64,000 bases of DNA from Amyelois transitella (lineage: Eukaryota > Arthropoda > Insecta > Lepidoptera > Pyralidae), in NCBI RefSeq assembly GCF_032362555.1, contig NC_083529.1:6944001-7008000 (forward strand). The letters run 5' to 3'. The notes beneath the pieces are model-generated. The model ran no database searches, was not told the DNA's origin, and saw only the letters and a list, made by a program, of their open reading frames with translations. Within the stretch, counting starts at the first letter, position 1. Every line of letters begins with the position of its first letter. Positions 1 to 10,138 of the stretch are shown here, piece by piece. Both the position numbers and the translations under genes were made by a program.

Positions 1-3000
1 TGTACGCGGGCAGTGGCAGACCTAACATAATCATAGCAATTCTTGTTTATATTACTTATAACTAACATATTCTTGAGGTAAAGTTTTGAAAAATACAGTG
101 GCATAAAAACGCGAAAGACTTAAAGTGAGTTACGAAAGATACAAAAAGAGTAGTATAATTTTTTTTTGACAGTGTAGACTAATTCATTATCGAATTAAAA
201 CAATTTATATTTAAACAGGGAACAATCATTTGGGTTTATTTGCACAATAACAACAAGAGTAGGTGACAGCATTCAGCGTAAAAAACTTTTTAAAAATTGA
301 AAGCTTTAGGTAAATTTGGCATTTCAGAACATTAACCACCTAACCGTGCAAATCGTCATCAAATTGGAATTTCCGTATGGTTTCTTTTTTGTAACAATCT
401 TAACTAAAACCTATTTAATTATTATTCTGCAAGTCAAATTGTTACACTCAAAACTTAATAGGGCAAGTTACTTGCCAATCTGTAAACAAGACAATTTTGT
501 TTTCATTTATTGATAAAAACATGTTTTTTCCAATAAAAATGCACATACCTTCGACAGGAGGCTGGAAGGTCCCTTTGAAGTGCGGATTGATCAGAACTTT
601 CTTCCCGGCCAATCCCCCGGGCGGCAAATTGGGGGGCAACTGGAGCGGCAACATCCTCACTTCCGGCTCCCTACCCCCTGGATTGTGGCCCATTGGCAGA
701 GGCTGCCTTATAGTCACTTGTGGCATATGACTCGCATTATTAGGCGCTATTTCCCTGATCGGAGGCCCAAATGGCCTCGGTCCAAATTGACGAGGATAAA
801 GGTTGAAATTCGGTCTGAAATTTCGCTCTTCGGGTCTAAATTGGAATCGAAAGTTGGGGCCAAACGGCGGATGGTCGGGTCTGAATGGAATTTCCGGCCC
901 GAATTGCGGATCAGGTCTGAATTGGACGTTGTCGGGTCGGAGAGGGACATTGTCGGGTCGGATAGGGATGTTTTCGGGGCGGAATGGGACGCCCTCGGGT
1001 CCAAACGGTGGGTTTTCTTGCCTTACAGGTGAAGTGTCTGGCCGGAATGGCGGATTTTCGTTACGAAACGGGACTTCTTGTAACATTGGCCTTTCAGGGG
1101 ACATCTTGGGTCGTATTGGTATAGGAGGGACAATAGGAACCGGGTCGGGTCTAATTTCCGGCCTGTCGGGAATGATTTCTGGCCTATCTGGTCGGATTTC
1201 CGGCCTTATTCTAGGGGGACTATGTCTAATTTGAGGGGGTGGGAACGATGAGCGCTGGTTGAAATTTGCCTGAAAACAAATTTAAGTTATAAGGTGCCAT
1301 TTTTGATAATTTAGCATAACTGTTTCTTTTTTTGTAATATGAAATCTAAAGGCTTTTAGCCTTAAAAAGACTGAAAGACTACAATTAGCTGTATAGCTTA
1401 TAGATGGAATTAAGATTCAAATAATGACAGGTTGCTAGTCGCCATCGCCTACAAGAAGAATCACAAGTTTATAAGCCTTTCCTTTAGTCGCCTTTTACGA
1501 CATCCATAAGTGAGAATAGGATCACTCCGATCATATTCTTTTTTTATATTTGTGCTGGGAACCACACGGCAGGGTTAATAATGTTGTTAACATATTATTG
1601 AAGTTACAGTTAAGTAAGTTAAAGGTGTTCAACAGTTCATCATACAAATGGTAAAAATAAAAATTTATATCATTCAAGAGAAATAAATATCTTAAACCAC
1701 AATATCGAGCATTTTACATATAAGATACATATCTTATATATAAAAGTCTCATGTCACAATGTTCGTTCCCATACACCTCCGAAACGGCTTGAGCGATTCT
1801 CATGAAATTTTGTGAGCATATTTAATAGCTCTGAGAATCGGTCAACATCTATTTTTCATACCCCTGTGTGATAAGGGTTGTCCACACTTAACATTTTTTT
1901 TTTTACTAGAAATTACTTAAAAAATATTTATATGGCTAAACGTTTGCCGGGACAGCTAGTATATACATATATATACTATATCGTCCGCGAGGAATCAATC
2001 CCGCGGGAACTCCGGGATAAAAAGTAGCCTTCATGTTATTATGGGTCTTCACCTACCTACATACCAAATTTATATATTATATCATCGTAATCGGTTCCGA
2101 AGTTTTTGCGTGAGAGAGTAACAAACATACTGACATCGTGACTGACATACTCACAAACTTTCGCATTTATAATATTAGTAGGATATACATATAGAGAGCA
2201 CTGACCCTGACATAGCTCCTGTGGTAGGGATGCGGCCTCCAGGCGCCGCGCCCACGCTGACCCCTCACTATCACTTTGTCTAAAATCAAATTATACATTG
2301 TCATTCATACCTTACATTACATATGGTCACGTCTATATCCCTTGCGGGGTTGACAGAGCCGACCGTTTGAAAAGACTGAATGGCCACGTTCAGCTATTTG
2401 GCTTAATGATAGAATTGAGATTCGAATAGTGACGGGTTGCTAGCCCATTGCCTAAAAAAAGGATCCCAAGTTTGTAAGCCTATCCCTTAGTCATCTTTTA
2501 CTACATCCATGGGATTTTTATTCATTCATTCATATAATGACGTCTATTTCCCTTGCGGGGTTGACAGAGTCAGCAGCCTCGAAAGACTGACAGGCCACGT
2601 TCAGCTTTATGGCTTAGTGATGAAATTGAATTTTTATTATTATATTTTAATATTAACAGGCAAAGCCAGCTGGCAAACGTATGCCATAGCAACGGTTGAC
2701 ATGATTTGTTTAGCAGAAAACATGAGATTTTATTGTAAAATATTTTTATTATTTGCTTTTCTTAAATACAACACTTTTCATTTGATTATTTCTCTCCTCT
2801 GCAGTTCTCTTTCTTTCTTCTTTAATTATTGTATTTAGTATATTCTTGAACATTCCACTATACTTTATACAATTATTATGGGACGTTTCAACATCACTCA
2901 ATAATTGTCATATCTTTAGGCTTCACAATACTGGGTGACGTCAAAAAAATAACTCAAAACAAAAATCAGTGCCGCTTACAAAGCGTCAGTGAAAAAGAAG

Positions 3001-5614
3001 CGGTGTAACAAACTAAATAAAAGCTTTTAAAAAACTCAAACTAAATGAAAGCTTTAAAAGTCAGACTAAATAAAAGCTTTTAAAAAAATTATAAAAACTC
3101 ACCCAACGAGTCGGGAATGTCACGTTGGCGCGGCGCGCGCCCGCGACCTCGCCCCGGCACTGCACAAACAAACATACGTTACTTTACAACATATATATCC
3201 CTAACGGGGTAGGCAGAGGTTTTCAGTCTTGAAAAGACTGAAAGGCTGTACATAAGTCTTTATGGAATTGAGATTGAAATTGAAAGGTTACTAACCCATC
3301 GCCTAAAAGAAGAATCACAAGTTTTTATGGAAAGAAACTATATACATGAGAGAACACTAGACATACATATAATCTCGTCTTTATCCGTTACAGAGGAGAC
3401 AGGGCCACCAATCTAGCAAAGCCTGAAAGGACGCGTTCAGCTGTTTCCCTTAATGATGGAATTGAGATTATAATAGTGACACCCCATAGATATGAGAACA
3501 TTAGGGTAACCTGACCACCTACAGGGTTCATTTTCTACACATTTCTATGCTAATGACTACAGTAGTAGCTAGAAGTAAATTGTACAATAAATAAATTAAA
3601 TTTGAGCATGTTACATACAAAAAATCACACATTTTACCCAGAGAGAAAGGCAGAGACTACATCTTTCCACTTGCCACAGTCTCTGCATACTTCCTTTCGC
3701 TTCATTCACATTCATAACTCTCTTCATGCAAGCTTGACGGTTTCCGGTACTCTTGACTCTCTTTTGCCTGGACATCCTCAGTTTGAACATGTTCTTAATA
3801 ATAAATCCACTTAAAATTGAAAAGACTGGCAATGGCCAACAAACTATGTTACTATTTTTAATAATTATACTGTGAATATGTTATTCAAACAATTCTTATA
3901 CTCACTCGCACCGGGCGGGGCCATTTCTGAAGGCACAATCTGTGACGACTCTACAGGCACTGCCGCAGGCTGAAACAAACATACATGCATCAAGTATTTA
4001 TCGCTTACGAGGTAGACAGGGATAAACTGAAGGGTTATGTTCAGGTGAAATAATGAATGCTTGAATTTAGATTCAGATTCGTCACGATAGAATGGTAACT
4101 TGCACTTGTCTACTCCCTTGATTCTCTTTTACAACATCTATAGAAATCCCAATAAATAAAATAAATGTGACTGAGTTTATTTGTTCCAGTATAAACTGTA
4201 GTTCCCTGAGATTTCCGAAAAACAAGTATTCTTTGTAGGCAGGTTAAATTTGTTGCTTTTTGTATAGATGGTACTAAATTTGTTGCTTTTAAGTAAGTAT
4301 GTAGGTACTGTACATAATGTAGTTACTGATATGCTATATACGCGCAGGCGAAGCTGCAGGTAAAAGCTAGTATAATCATAAAAAAAGATGAAGTGGTCCT
4401 ATTCTATAGTATCCAGAACTACACATCATATTTTTTATTGTTATTATAATGCTAATATTTTTACCAATATATCTTACAAACATCTGAAACAAAACTTACA
4501 ATAGGAGGGGGCACCACCGCATGCTCCGGACCGTAAACCGGCGGCTGCTCGAACGGGAATACGTTGTGTTCCGGAAACGGCACGGGAGTGTTGGGCACTT
4601 CCACCGTTATGTTGGGCACAACACATTCTGGTTCCGGCAACGGTTGGTATGGCAACTAGAATTAAATAGTCACGTCTTTAGCTTTTGCGGGTAGACAGAG
4701 CCGACAGTTTTAAAACTGACTTCATGTATATTTATGTCATCAAGGATTGGTAGTCGAATTAGTAGGTGCCTGGTTAAAATGAGTGCTGAAAAAAAGAAAG
4801 GCCTAAAAGGATTAGTCAAAGTTCGACTTTATAAAACCATCAAGGTAATAAATGTGAATTTGTATGGAATTGTTACTAATAGGTGGCACTGATCAAATCA
4901 CATACAAATCCATTTTTACTTGCTCAATTTGTTTGTTGAAGTAAAACTCATACTAACCCCTCATTTTGAATCCCACCTCAGACATATAGCAATGACCCAA
5001 TATGAGTTAGATTTACCTGCAATAGTTGCGGAGGTTATGAAATCCATGGGTATGATGGGGACATCATACTAATGGACTCTCCAGTCACTCCAGTGGCCCT
5101 ATTAAAACGTGCCGGGAACCATACGGCACGAGTGTCAAAGTGACAATAAAACATAACAATTTTAACACAATGTTGACAAGATTGAATAGACATTTTCATA
5201 GTTTAGTAAATAATACTTACCGGTGCATTATACTCCAAAGAATGACCAGGAAACTCGTTGGGTATCATTTCGACATTATTCACGTAATTGGGACCCACTG
5301 AAGTGGGCACATTTTGTGAGGACCCACTCTCATAGTCATCGGCCAAAAGCTGCTCCTCTTCCTCATTTCCAAGGTTATAGTCAGCGAGGCTCTGGTCACC
5401 GAGATCATCGCCTAACAAATCCTCACTGAAAAAATAATAGGTACGCACGCGTCAATCAAATGCTTCGTCGTTTCACAATGTTTTTACACAAATAATAAGC
5501 CAATAGGGATTTATATTTTGAAATAATCGCAAAATGCTGTAAGGCGCAACTAATTTTGTGAAGGGTTAAATTTAATAAATAGCAAGAAATTAAAAACACT
5601 AACTTGTCCGACAT
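1..5614 (-). CDS. Disordered acidic / RG / Arg-Pro-rich protein, possibly RBM33-like (5' part, 3' end outside window)
   Basis: Minus-strand exons I can join are 5614-5604, 5425-5221, 4655-4500, 3969-3906, 3159-3103, 2263-2202, 1269-549 and probably 21-1. Every boundary is GT/AG and the phase stays open throughout, which is the main support. The ATG is at 5614-5612; exon 1 holds only 11 coding bases. Residues 1-45 are acidic with repeated leucine pairs (EDLLGDDLG, EQLLADD). Residues 73-145 are proline-rich. An RG patch (GRGRGRAPRQR) follows at about 148, and residues 186-345 are degenerate repeats such as FRPDN and RPENIP. No folded domain is visible in the part present. The acidic DLLGxDL start resembles RBM33, an RNA-binding protein whose RRM lies far C-terminal, but this is recollection and the RRM is not in the window. 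The exon at 2263-2202 has weak splice sites (donor GTGCTC). The gene is sure, the identity is not. Confidence 0.72.
22..548 (-). other. Intron of the RBM33-like gene
   Basis: It lies between donor AAG/GTATGT at 548 and acceptor TTATGTTAG at 22. It is AT-rich, and I see no other exon or recognisable repeat in it. Confidence 0.5.
1362..1571 (-). repeat. S-family SINE copy, tail missing
   Basis: S consensus read head to tail: GTGCCGTGTGGTTCCCGGC, AAAAAAGAATAGGACCACTC, CCATGGATGTCGTAAAAGGC, GGGATTCTTTTTTAGGCGAT, GGGCTAGCAACCTGTCACTA, TTTGAATCTCAATTCTATCA, CTGAACGTGGCC, GACTGTTGGCTCTGTCTACC, CCGCAAGGGATATAGACGTG, then ATTATATGTATG repeats. This copy lies in an intron, is diverged, and ends at the head with the motif ACCACACGGCA. 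Confidence 0.75.
1738..1965 (+). repeat. Degenerate lepidopteran interspersed repeat
   Basis: The phrases CGAAACGGCTTGAGCGATTC and GCCGGGACAGCTAGTA are typical of the 3' ends of common lepidopteran retroelements. There is no coding capacity. The family is not determined. Confidence 0.45.
1976..2186 (+). repeat. R-family repeat
   Basis: The R family carries CCCGCGGGAACTCCGGGATA, AAAAGTAGCC, TTTTTGCGTGAGAGAGTAAC and a terminal TTTATAATATTAGTAGGAT. Better copies are at 45186, 45569 and 60090. This one ends only about 15 bp from the small coding exon 2263-2202. Confidence 0.6.
2312..2513 (-). repeat. S-family SINE copy, head truncated
   Basis: The tail side is complete (CATATGGTCACGTCTATATC). 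The copy stops at CATCCATGGG. It lies in the intron between exons 3103 and 2263. Confidence 0.8.
2521..2636 (-). repeat. S-family SINE fragment (tail half)
   Basis: A second tail-half copy in the same orientation directly after the previous one (GACGTCTATTTCCCTTGCGG). Confidence 0.7.
2873..3012 (-). repeat. P-family repeat, A subtype, partial
   Basis: P family A subtype: TGCTGCAGTGCAGTTTGTTA, CCGCTTCTTCTGCACTGACG, CCTTGGAAGCGG, TTTGACGTCAACCAATG, then a tail near AATGAATAAAAATTTTGAAT. This copy is reversed and diverged. Confidence 0.65.
3188..3330 (-). repeat. S-family SINE fragment
   Basis: It is recognised by TCAGTCTTGAAAAGACTGAA and the following GTTACTAACCCATCGCCTAA. It is diverged, with no head. 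Confidence 0.6.
3362..3483 (-). repeat. S-family SINE fragment
   Basis: ACATACATATAATCTCGTC followed by a decayed GGACGCGTTCAGCTGTTT segment. Tail half only. Confidence 0.5.
3608..3815 (-). repeat. L-family LINE 3' remnant
   Basis: Read on the minus strand, this is the 5'-truncated 3' end of a non-LTR retrotransposon. It encodes a decayed C-terminal peptide beginning ACMKRVMNVNEAKG and ends in the L tail. Better copies are at 12538, 16705, 52277 and 61864. Confidence 0.65.
3985..4140 (-). repeat. Highly diverged S-family fragment
   Basis: Only TTATCGCTTACGAGGTAGAC and the following order of blocks can be matched to S. Confidence 0.4.
5085..5135 (-). repeat. S-family head fragment
   Basis: GTGCCGGGAACCATACGGCA marks the head end of an S copy. 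The rest is missing. A further tail scrap lies near 4665-4710. Confidence 0.5.
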
Positions 5615-6252
5615 GTTGTTCCAAATAAATTTCTTATTCGTTCTTGTCTTGCTTTTTGATGCTTGCAGTTCAGTTTGCTCGACTATTTGACATTGTGTTG
5701 ACATTGACATATGTGGTCGAGGCATATAAATGTAGAGGTATAATTTCATGTGGGCGTTGCCATCGTGCCAAAGTTATGACTTGGAGGCTTACCACGACGT
5801 CTTATAGCAGGACCTAAATTGAACTGCACTGCTTTTTCGTACCATGACATCAATTATAAGCAGGCCTGCGGCAGGTCTGCTCAGTGAACCGTTCACCATT
5901 TTTTTTATATAGAGTTTTCCTACCACAACGGCCACTTTTGACAGCAGGAATTGTTTCTTGCTCGTCGCAAATGTCAAATAAAGCGATTCTTAAAAAATTA
6001 CTTTCAGGTAGCTTCTTGGGACATTTTGGCGTTGTTTTGTAAGATATTCACCAAATGTTCCGTGTTTGTTTCCTAAGGATTTGTAGGATAAAGGGCATTA
6101 AAAGACATAGGACTTACCGTTACTTCGCCTAAAGAATCTGTTTGCCGTGCAGAGAGGTAATACTGCCATAATCCAATCTCTTTTTTATTTGTAAATACTA
6201 AGTTTATTTTTTATTACTACTTATATTAAATGTATTATCATGTTTGATATTA
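5615..6252. other. 5' flank of the RBM33-like gene
   Basis: This stretch must hold the 5' UTR and promoter of the minus-strand gene starting at 5614. I see no clear TATA box or other diagnostic motif. It ends at the TA where the pogo-like element begins. Confidence 0.4.
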
Positions 6253-6278
6253 AGGTACCCGAGTCGAATATGGCCACC
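6253..6278 (+). repeat. Left terminal inverted repeat
   Basis: AGGTACCCGAGTCGAATATG followed by GCCA, with TA immediately outside. It contains AATATGGCC, the reverse complement of the subterminal motif. Confidence 0.85.
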
Positions 6279-6435
6279 TTAAGGTTTAGAGTAATTTTTT
6301 TTAATGATTATGCGATAAAGGCCTGACTTTGCATATTTTCCTAAAAACCTTATCTATTTAGCTTTCATAACATAGAAAAAAAATTGCTAAATTATTGATC
6401 ATTTCTATATAATATTCATTTTTTTTAAAAGGGGT

Positions 6436-6494
6436 AAATTGGCCATATTTCCGACCGTGTATGTAAATATGCCCACGGTGTGGCCATATTTACA
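6436..6494. repeat. Left subterminal GGCCATATT motifs
   Basis: GGCCATATTTCCGACC and GTGGCCATATTTACAG lie about 40 bp apart. Both repeat the core of the terminal inverted repeat and are candidate transposase-binding sites. Confidence 0.5.
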
Positions 6495-6997
6495 GTATGG
6501 ATAATTTTGTTATGAAATAAAATAAAATAATTTGTAAATTTCAAGTATTTTTATTAAACCAGTCCAGATATGTATTATCTTACGTTTAATAATCAAAAAT
6601 CGTATAGGTACGAGTACTCTCTATAAAATATTTTAAGTCAAATCTAGCGAAAAACAACAATATTTAAATTTCTGTGCTAAATGTATTGGCTCAGCCTGAG
6701 ATCCATTTAATACCTATCTAAACTTATTCTAACATCAGTCTCTGACTTCAGTTCACAAAAATTAAAACAAAACACTTAAGAATTACTTGTCTTATTAATT
6801 AGATAAATTGGCTTGCTCTGAGATCAACTTAATTGTCAATAACAATAACAATAGAAGACTAAATCTGTGAGACATTAACTTCAAATCACATAAATTCAAA
6901 AGAGTGATAACTTAAATCTAGAGTCAACATGCATGTGCATTAGACAATGCACAAAAGATACTTGAACGATCAATAAAGATACTTGAGTATCTTGTTT

Positions 6998-9097
6998 TTA
7001 ATCATCATAACATTGGGGACATATAAAATTTTCTGTGTCTTCGGCAGACAAACCAACGCACTCTTCATAGACATAGGAACCACATTTAAAACAAGATCGC
7101 ATGTCAGCAACTCTATCTTGATCACAAACGAAGCAATACCAAGACTCACCAAGTTTTCTAGCTTTTCCTTTACCACTTTTCGGTTTTGAAGGAATCTTGT
7201 TTGATGAGGCTCTATTCCTTTTTGAAGGATCTTGTTTTCTTTTTGGTAAAGTAATGTTGGATGGTCCAGGAATATCATTCTTTTTTTGAGAGGCAGCTGA
7301 GGATGACTTTGATGTACTTTTCTTCTTTTTTGAAGTTTTATTCGATGACCCTGGCAAAGTGTTTCTTTTCTGAGAAGCTGCTCCGGACGGACCTGGCAAT
7401 TTTTTTTGTACAAAAGTTGCTTTCGTTAGTTCTTGAGCCAGACTATTAATGGCTTTTGCCCTCGGAGCAGTCTTTGGGCTAGATGTTGTCTTTACCGGAG
7501 TTTTTAACATAGCACTGAAAGATTCATATGATTCATTAAGTAAATCCGAAACTGCCTTTACAGCTTCTATGTTCTGGCTGTTCTGTTTCAAGCTTGCTAA
7601 TGGGACGTCATCGTCGCTATCGTCACCTTCAGTACGAATATTTTCACCGAGCTTAAGTTGATCATTTCTCGAAGGTGAAGAAGGTGCAGTAGCTATGTTA
7701 TTATTGTCTTGTGACAAGGCATGTACTGGTGATTTAGCATTGGTGCCAGAGGGACCACTTTGAACTGGAGTGTAACGATCACCGCTGATGTTCAAATTAG
7801 GATGAGAACAAGCTAAAATACTTTCACTGTCAACACTTGAATCAGTAATATCATTAGGATCTTCATTTTCGTTTTGTCCAGTATTAGATTCAGTTATTGT
7901 GGGATCGTATGTTGGGATACTTGGAGCATACGCTTCTTCGGGAATCTTTTGCGGATCAAATGGAAAAATCCCAGTAGCCTCGAAACCAGCTCTGATATTT
8001 GCCGGCGTTGCAGCCTTGTCCCACACCTTTGAAAATATAATTCCAAATCTTTGTTTCGTTATTTTACGATCCTGGTTGATAGACCAGTACCTCAGAACCT
8101 CCTCATCCCAATAATACTCATACGAATGAAAAACCGATTTGTCCATCGGCTGCAGCTCATGTGTTGTGTTGCTGGGAAGACAGAAAAGTTTTATATTGAA
8201 TTTCTCTGCAACTTCAACTATGGTATAGTCCAGATGGCATTTAGCACCGTCAAAGATAAGAACACAAGGTCCTGATAGTTTAAATTTGGCGAAGTGGTGT
8301 AACCAGTTCACGAACGTTTCAGTATTCATACTGCCTTTGGGAGTCATTTGAGCTATTGACCCTGTAGGTAAAGAATCAATCCATTCAGGTTTCATTCTTT
8401 TGCCCTTGAACAAAATCATTGGGGGGATAGCGTGGCCTAAAGCGCTGCCACATGAGACTACAGTCACATTTTCACCATGTTCCGGCGCCACTAGGTGTAC
8501 TCTTTTTGTTCCACGTTCCGCTAAAACTTGTGGTGCTTTATGTAAATTAAGCTGACAGCCTTTCTCATCGACATTGAAAATTCTCTCAGGTTTATTCAAA
8601 ACGTCGTTTTCTTCCATAGTCTTTTTTAATTTGGCAAAATAGTCAGCAACTACGACTTTATTCAGCTTTGCGGCGCGTGCCGGGTTCAGATTTTGAGATT
8701 TTCTTCTACTGATATTTTTATGTCGATTTAGAAAACCTCTTAGCCAATCTCGTCCAACCATTAAGCCTCGACTCGATACTGAAACATTGTTTTGAATGCA
8801 AAACGTCTTGACACAAGTGCGTAGTACCCGTTGTGTTAGCGGATACCCCACATGGCATAAACGGATAATACGGGAAGCCAAATCTCTCTCTTGTGCTTCG
8901 TTTAAAAGCGGCTTTCTGCCTAAAGTAGACTTCGTAGTCTTTTTCTCTAATAAATAACGTCTTAACGTGCGCCTTGGGATGTTATAGTTTTTGGCAGCCG
9001 TGTATATCTTCACACCACGTTTGACAGCGGCAATTGCTCGTTTCATGTCATCTTCTGACCAATTACTCCGAATACCTTTACTTTTGTATCGCGGCAT
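6998..9097 (-). CDS. pogo/Tigger-like DDE transposase with C-terminal PHD-like finger
   Basis: A 699-residue uninterrupted ORF; it should cut and rejoin the element's terminal repeats in the nucleus. Residues 14-50 form a psq-type helix-turn-helix (AAKNYNIPRRTLRRYL) and about 60-130 a CENP-B-like DNA-binding region. The DDE catalytic domain follows with D177 (FNVDEKG), D283 (LIFDGAKCH) and D319 (ELQPMDK), so 35 residues separate the last two acids. GFEATGIFPFDP near 371-382 is typical of pogo/jerky-type transposases. Residues 400-650 are a Ser/Lys-rich disordered linker. Residues 655-696 form a PHD-like finger with C655, C658, C669, C672, C680, C693 and C696, but Y677 stands where the zinc-binding His is expected. 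The ATG at 9097 lies two bases after a good 3' splice site, implying an intron in the 5' UTR. Confidence 0.92.
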   Translation of the reverse strand: MPRYKSKGIRSNWSEDDMKRAIAAVKRGVKIYTAAKNYNIPRRTLRRYLLEKKTTKSTLGRKPLLNEAQERDLASRIIRLCHVGYPLTQRVLRTCVKTFCIQNNVSVSSRGLMVGRDWLRGFLNRHKNISRRKSQNLNPARAAKLNKVVVADYFAKLKKTMEENDVLNKPERIFNVDEKGCQLNLHKAPQVLAERGTKRVHLVAPEHGENVTVVSCGSALGHAIPPMILFKGKRMKPEWIDSLPTGSIAQMTPKGSMNTETFVNWLHHFAKFKLSGPCVLIFDGAKCHLDYTIVEVAEKFNIKLFCLPSNTTHELQPMDKSVFHSYEYYWDEEVLRYWSINQDRKITKQRFGIIFSKVWDKAATPANIRAGFEATGIFPFDPQKIPEEAYAPSIPTYDPTITESNTGQNENEDPNDITDSSVDSESILACSHPNLNISGDRYTPVQSGPSGTNAKSPVHALSQDNNNIATAPSSPSRNDQLKLGENIRTEGDDSDDDVPLASLKQNSQNIEAVKAVSDLLNESYESFSAMLKTPVKTTSSPKTAPRAKAINSLAQELTKATFVQKKLPGPSGAASQKRNTLPGSSNKTSKKKKSTSKSSSAASQKKNDIPGPSNITLPKRKQDPSKRNRASSNKIPSKPKSGKGKARKLGESWYCFVCDQDRVADMRSCFKCGSYVYEECVGLSAEDTENFICPQCYDD

Positions 9098-9099
9098 AT

Positions 9100-9332
9100 C
9101 TAAAAAAGAAAATGTTACTAAGAATGAAAAAAATCATACATGCAATATGGCCAGTTGCTGGATATATTTTCAGTCATAGGATTTTTATGCTTAACCTCAC
9201 TCTGACCAAAAACACATGGATACTTTCATAAATGACAAAGAAAATATCGAAATACGATAACTGTGCCACCTGACAACGTGAATAAATATGCACTAAATCG
9301 AAAAACTAAAGAAATATAGCAAAAAACTTACT
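9100..9332 (-). other. Predicted intron in the transposase 5' UTR
   Basis: Donor CGCAA/GTAAGTTTTTTG at 9332 and acceptor ATTTTCTTTTTTAG ending at 9100 are both strong. The implied leader exon (about 9333 to 9480) is GC-richer than the rest of the element and has no long ORF. Confidence 0.5.
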
Positions 9333-9499
9333 TGCGATTTTTAAGAGCAGCGATGCACCTTTCCACTGTGATGCCCGTTGAGCGACTGTGGAGAGGGTGG
9401 GGCGCCCTGCGGGTGCGCCGTTCAAATACGACCTTGGGCCACCAACATGGCGCGCAACGATCAGATTCTAACTATGTTTCGTATTTGTAATATTAGGAT

Positions 9500-9541
9500 G
9501 TGGCCATATTTTTCGGCTGGCCATATTCGACACAGGTACCT
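9500..9541 (-). repeat. Right terminal inverted repeat with subterminal motif
   Basis: GTGGCCATATTTTTCGGC is followed by TGGCCATATTCGACACAGG and then TACCT, ending at 9541 with TA outside. Confidence 0.85.
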
Positions 9542-9543
9542 TA

Positions 9544-10138
9544 TATAGAATTTATTTAGTTGGTAATTATAAAGAATTAATTGTAATAATCTATTATGTA
9601 TGAGTTTGGCTATAACGGTTTTATGTGAAATGAAAATACTATTAAAATGAGCAGTGTAAGTAGGTATAACTAGAAAAAAAATTTAAAAGACAGTAATGAT
9701 TTTTTTAATTGTATTTAATATACTATGTATTTGTACTCGCGTTTCTAAAAATGATAGAGTGCTAAAATAAAAAAATCTGGGAAATTCGTTTTGCTTTATT
9801 TCCACTCAAAATCATATATTAAGATAGCTTTGCAGCGTCGTCCTGGTACTGTGATCAGAAATCGGAAATAAATTCAAATTAAATTTTTGACAACGACGAA
9901 TTTAATTGAGACATCACTTCCCTATTCTTAGTCAATAAAAATTAAAAATGGTGGAAATCCATAGTCTCTGTCTACCCAAATGGGAAACTAAGCAACTGTC
10001 AACGTCAGACATAAAAATCTTGCTTACAAATTGTCATAGAGCCTATTTTCCCGATATTGTAATTTGTGACAATTCAATTCAAATCTGTTTTATTTTTGTT
10101 GTACGCTACGCTTGATTAATATTTAATTTAAACGAAAC
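9544..10138. other. Intergenic region and 5' flank of the zinc-finger gene
   Basis: AT-rich DNA between the transposon and the ATG at 10139. It must hold the promoter of the plus-strand gene. No specific element is recognised. Confidence 0.4.

Larger units (their letters stand above)
6253..9541 (-). mobile_element. Complete pogo-like (Tc1/mariner superfamily) DNA transposon
   Basis: The left end AGGTACCCGAGTCGAATATG and the reverse complement of the right end AGGTACCTGTGTCGAATATG are matching terminal inverted repeats of about 25 bp with two differences. Both are flanked by TA (6251-6252 and 9542-9543), the target duplication of Tc1/mariner elements. The only large ORF is the minus-strand transposase. 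Non-coding ends of about 0.7 kb and 0.4 kb carry extra GGCCATATT motifs. The intact ORF and well-matched ends suggest a recent insertion. It sits between two host genes, about 640 bp upstream of one and 600 bp upstream of the other. Confidence 0.9.

Noticed and set aside
803-1234. Plus-strand Gly/Ser-rich open frame
   Set aside because: It is the mirror of the Arg/Pro-rich minus-strand exon, which has matching splice sites and phase.
6970-7413. Minus-strand 147-codon frame overlapping the transposase
   Set aside because: It is in another frame of the same strand inside the transposase linker and finger and lacks any motif.
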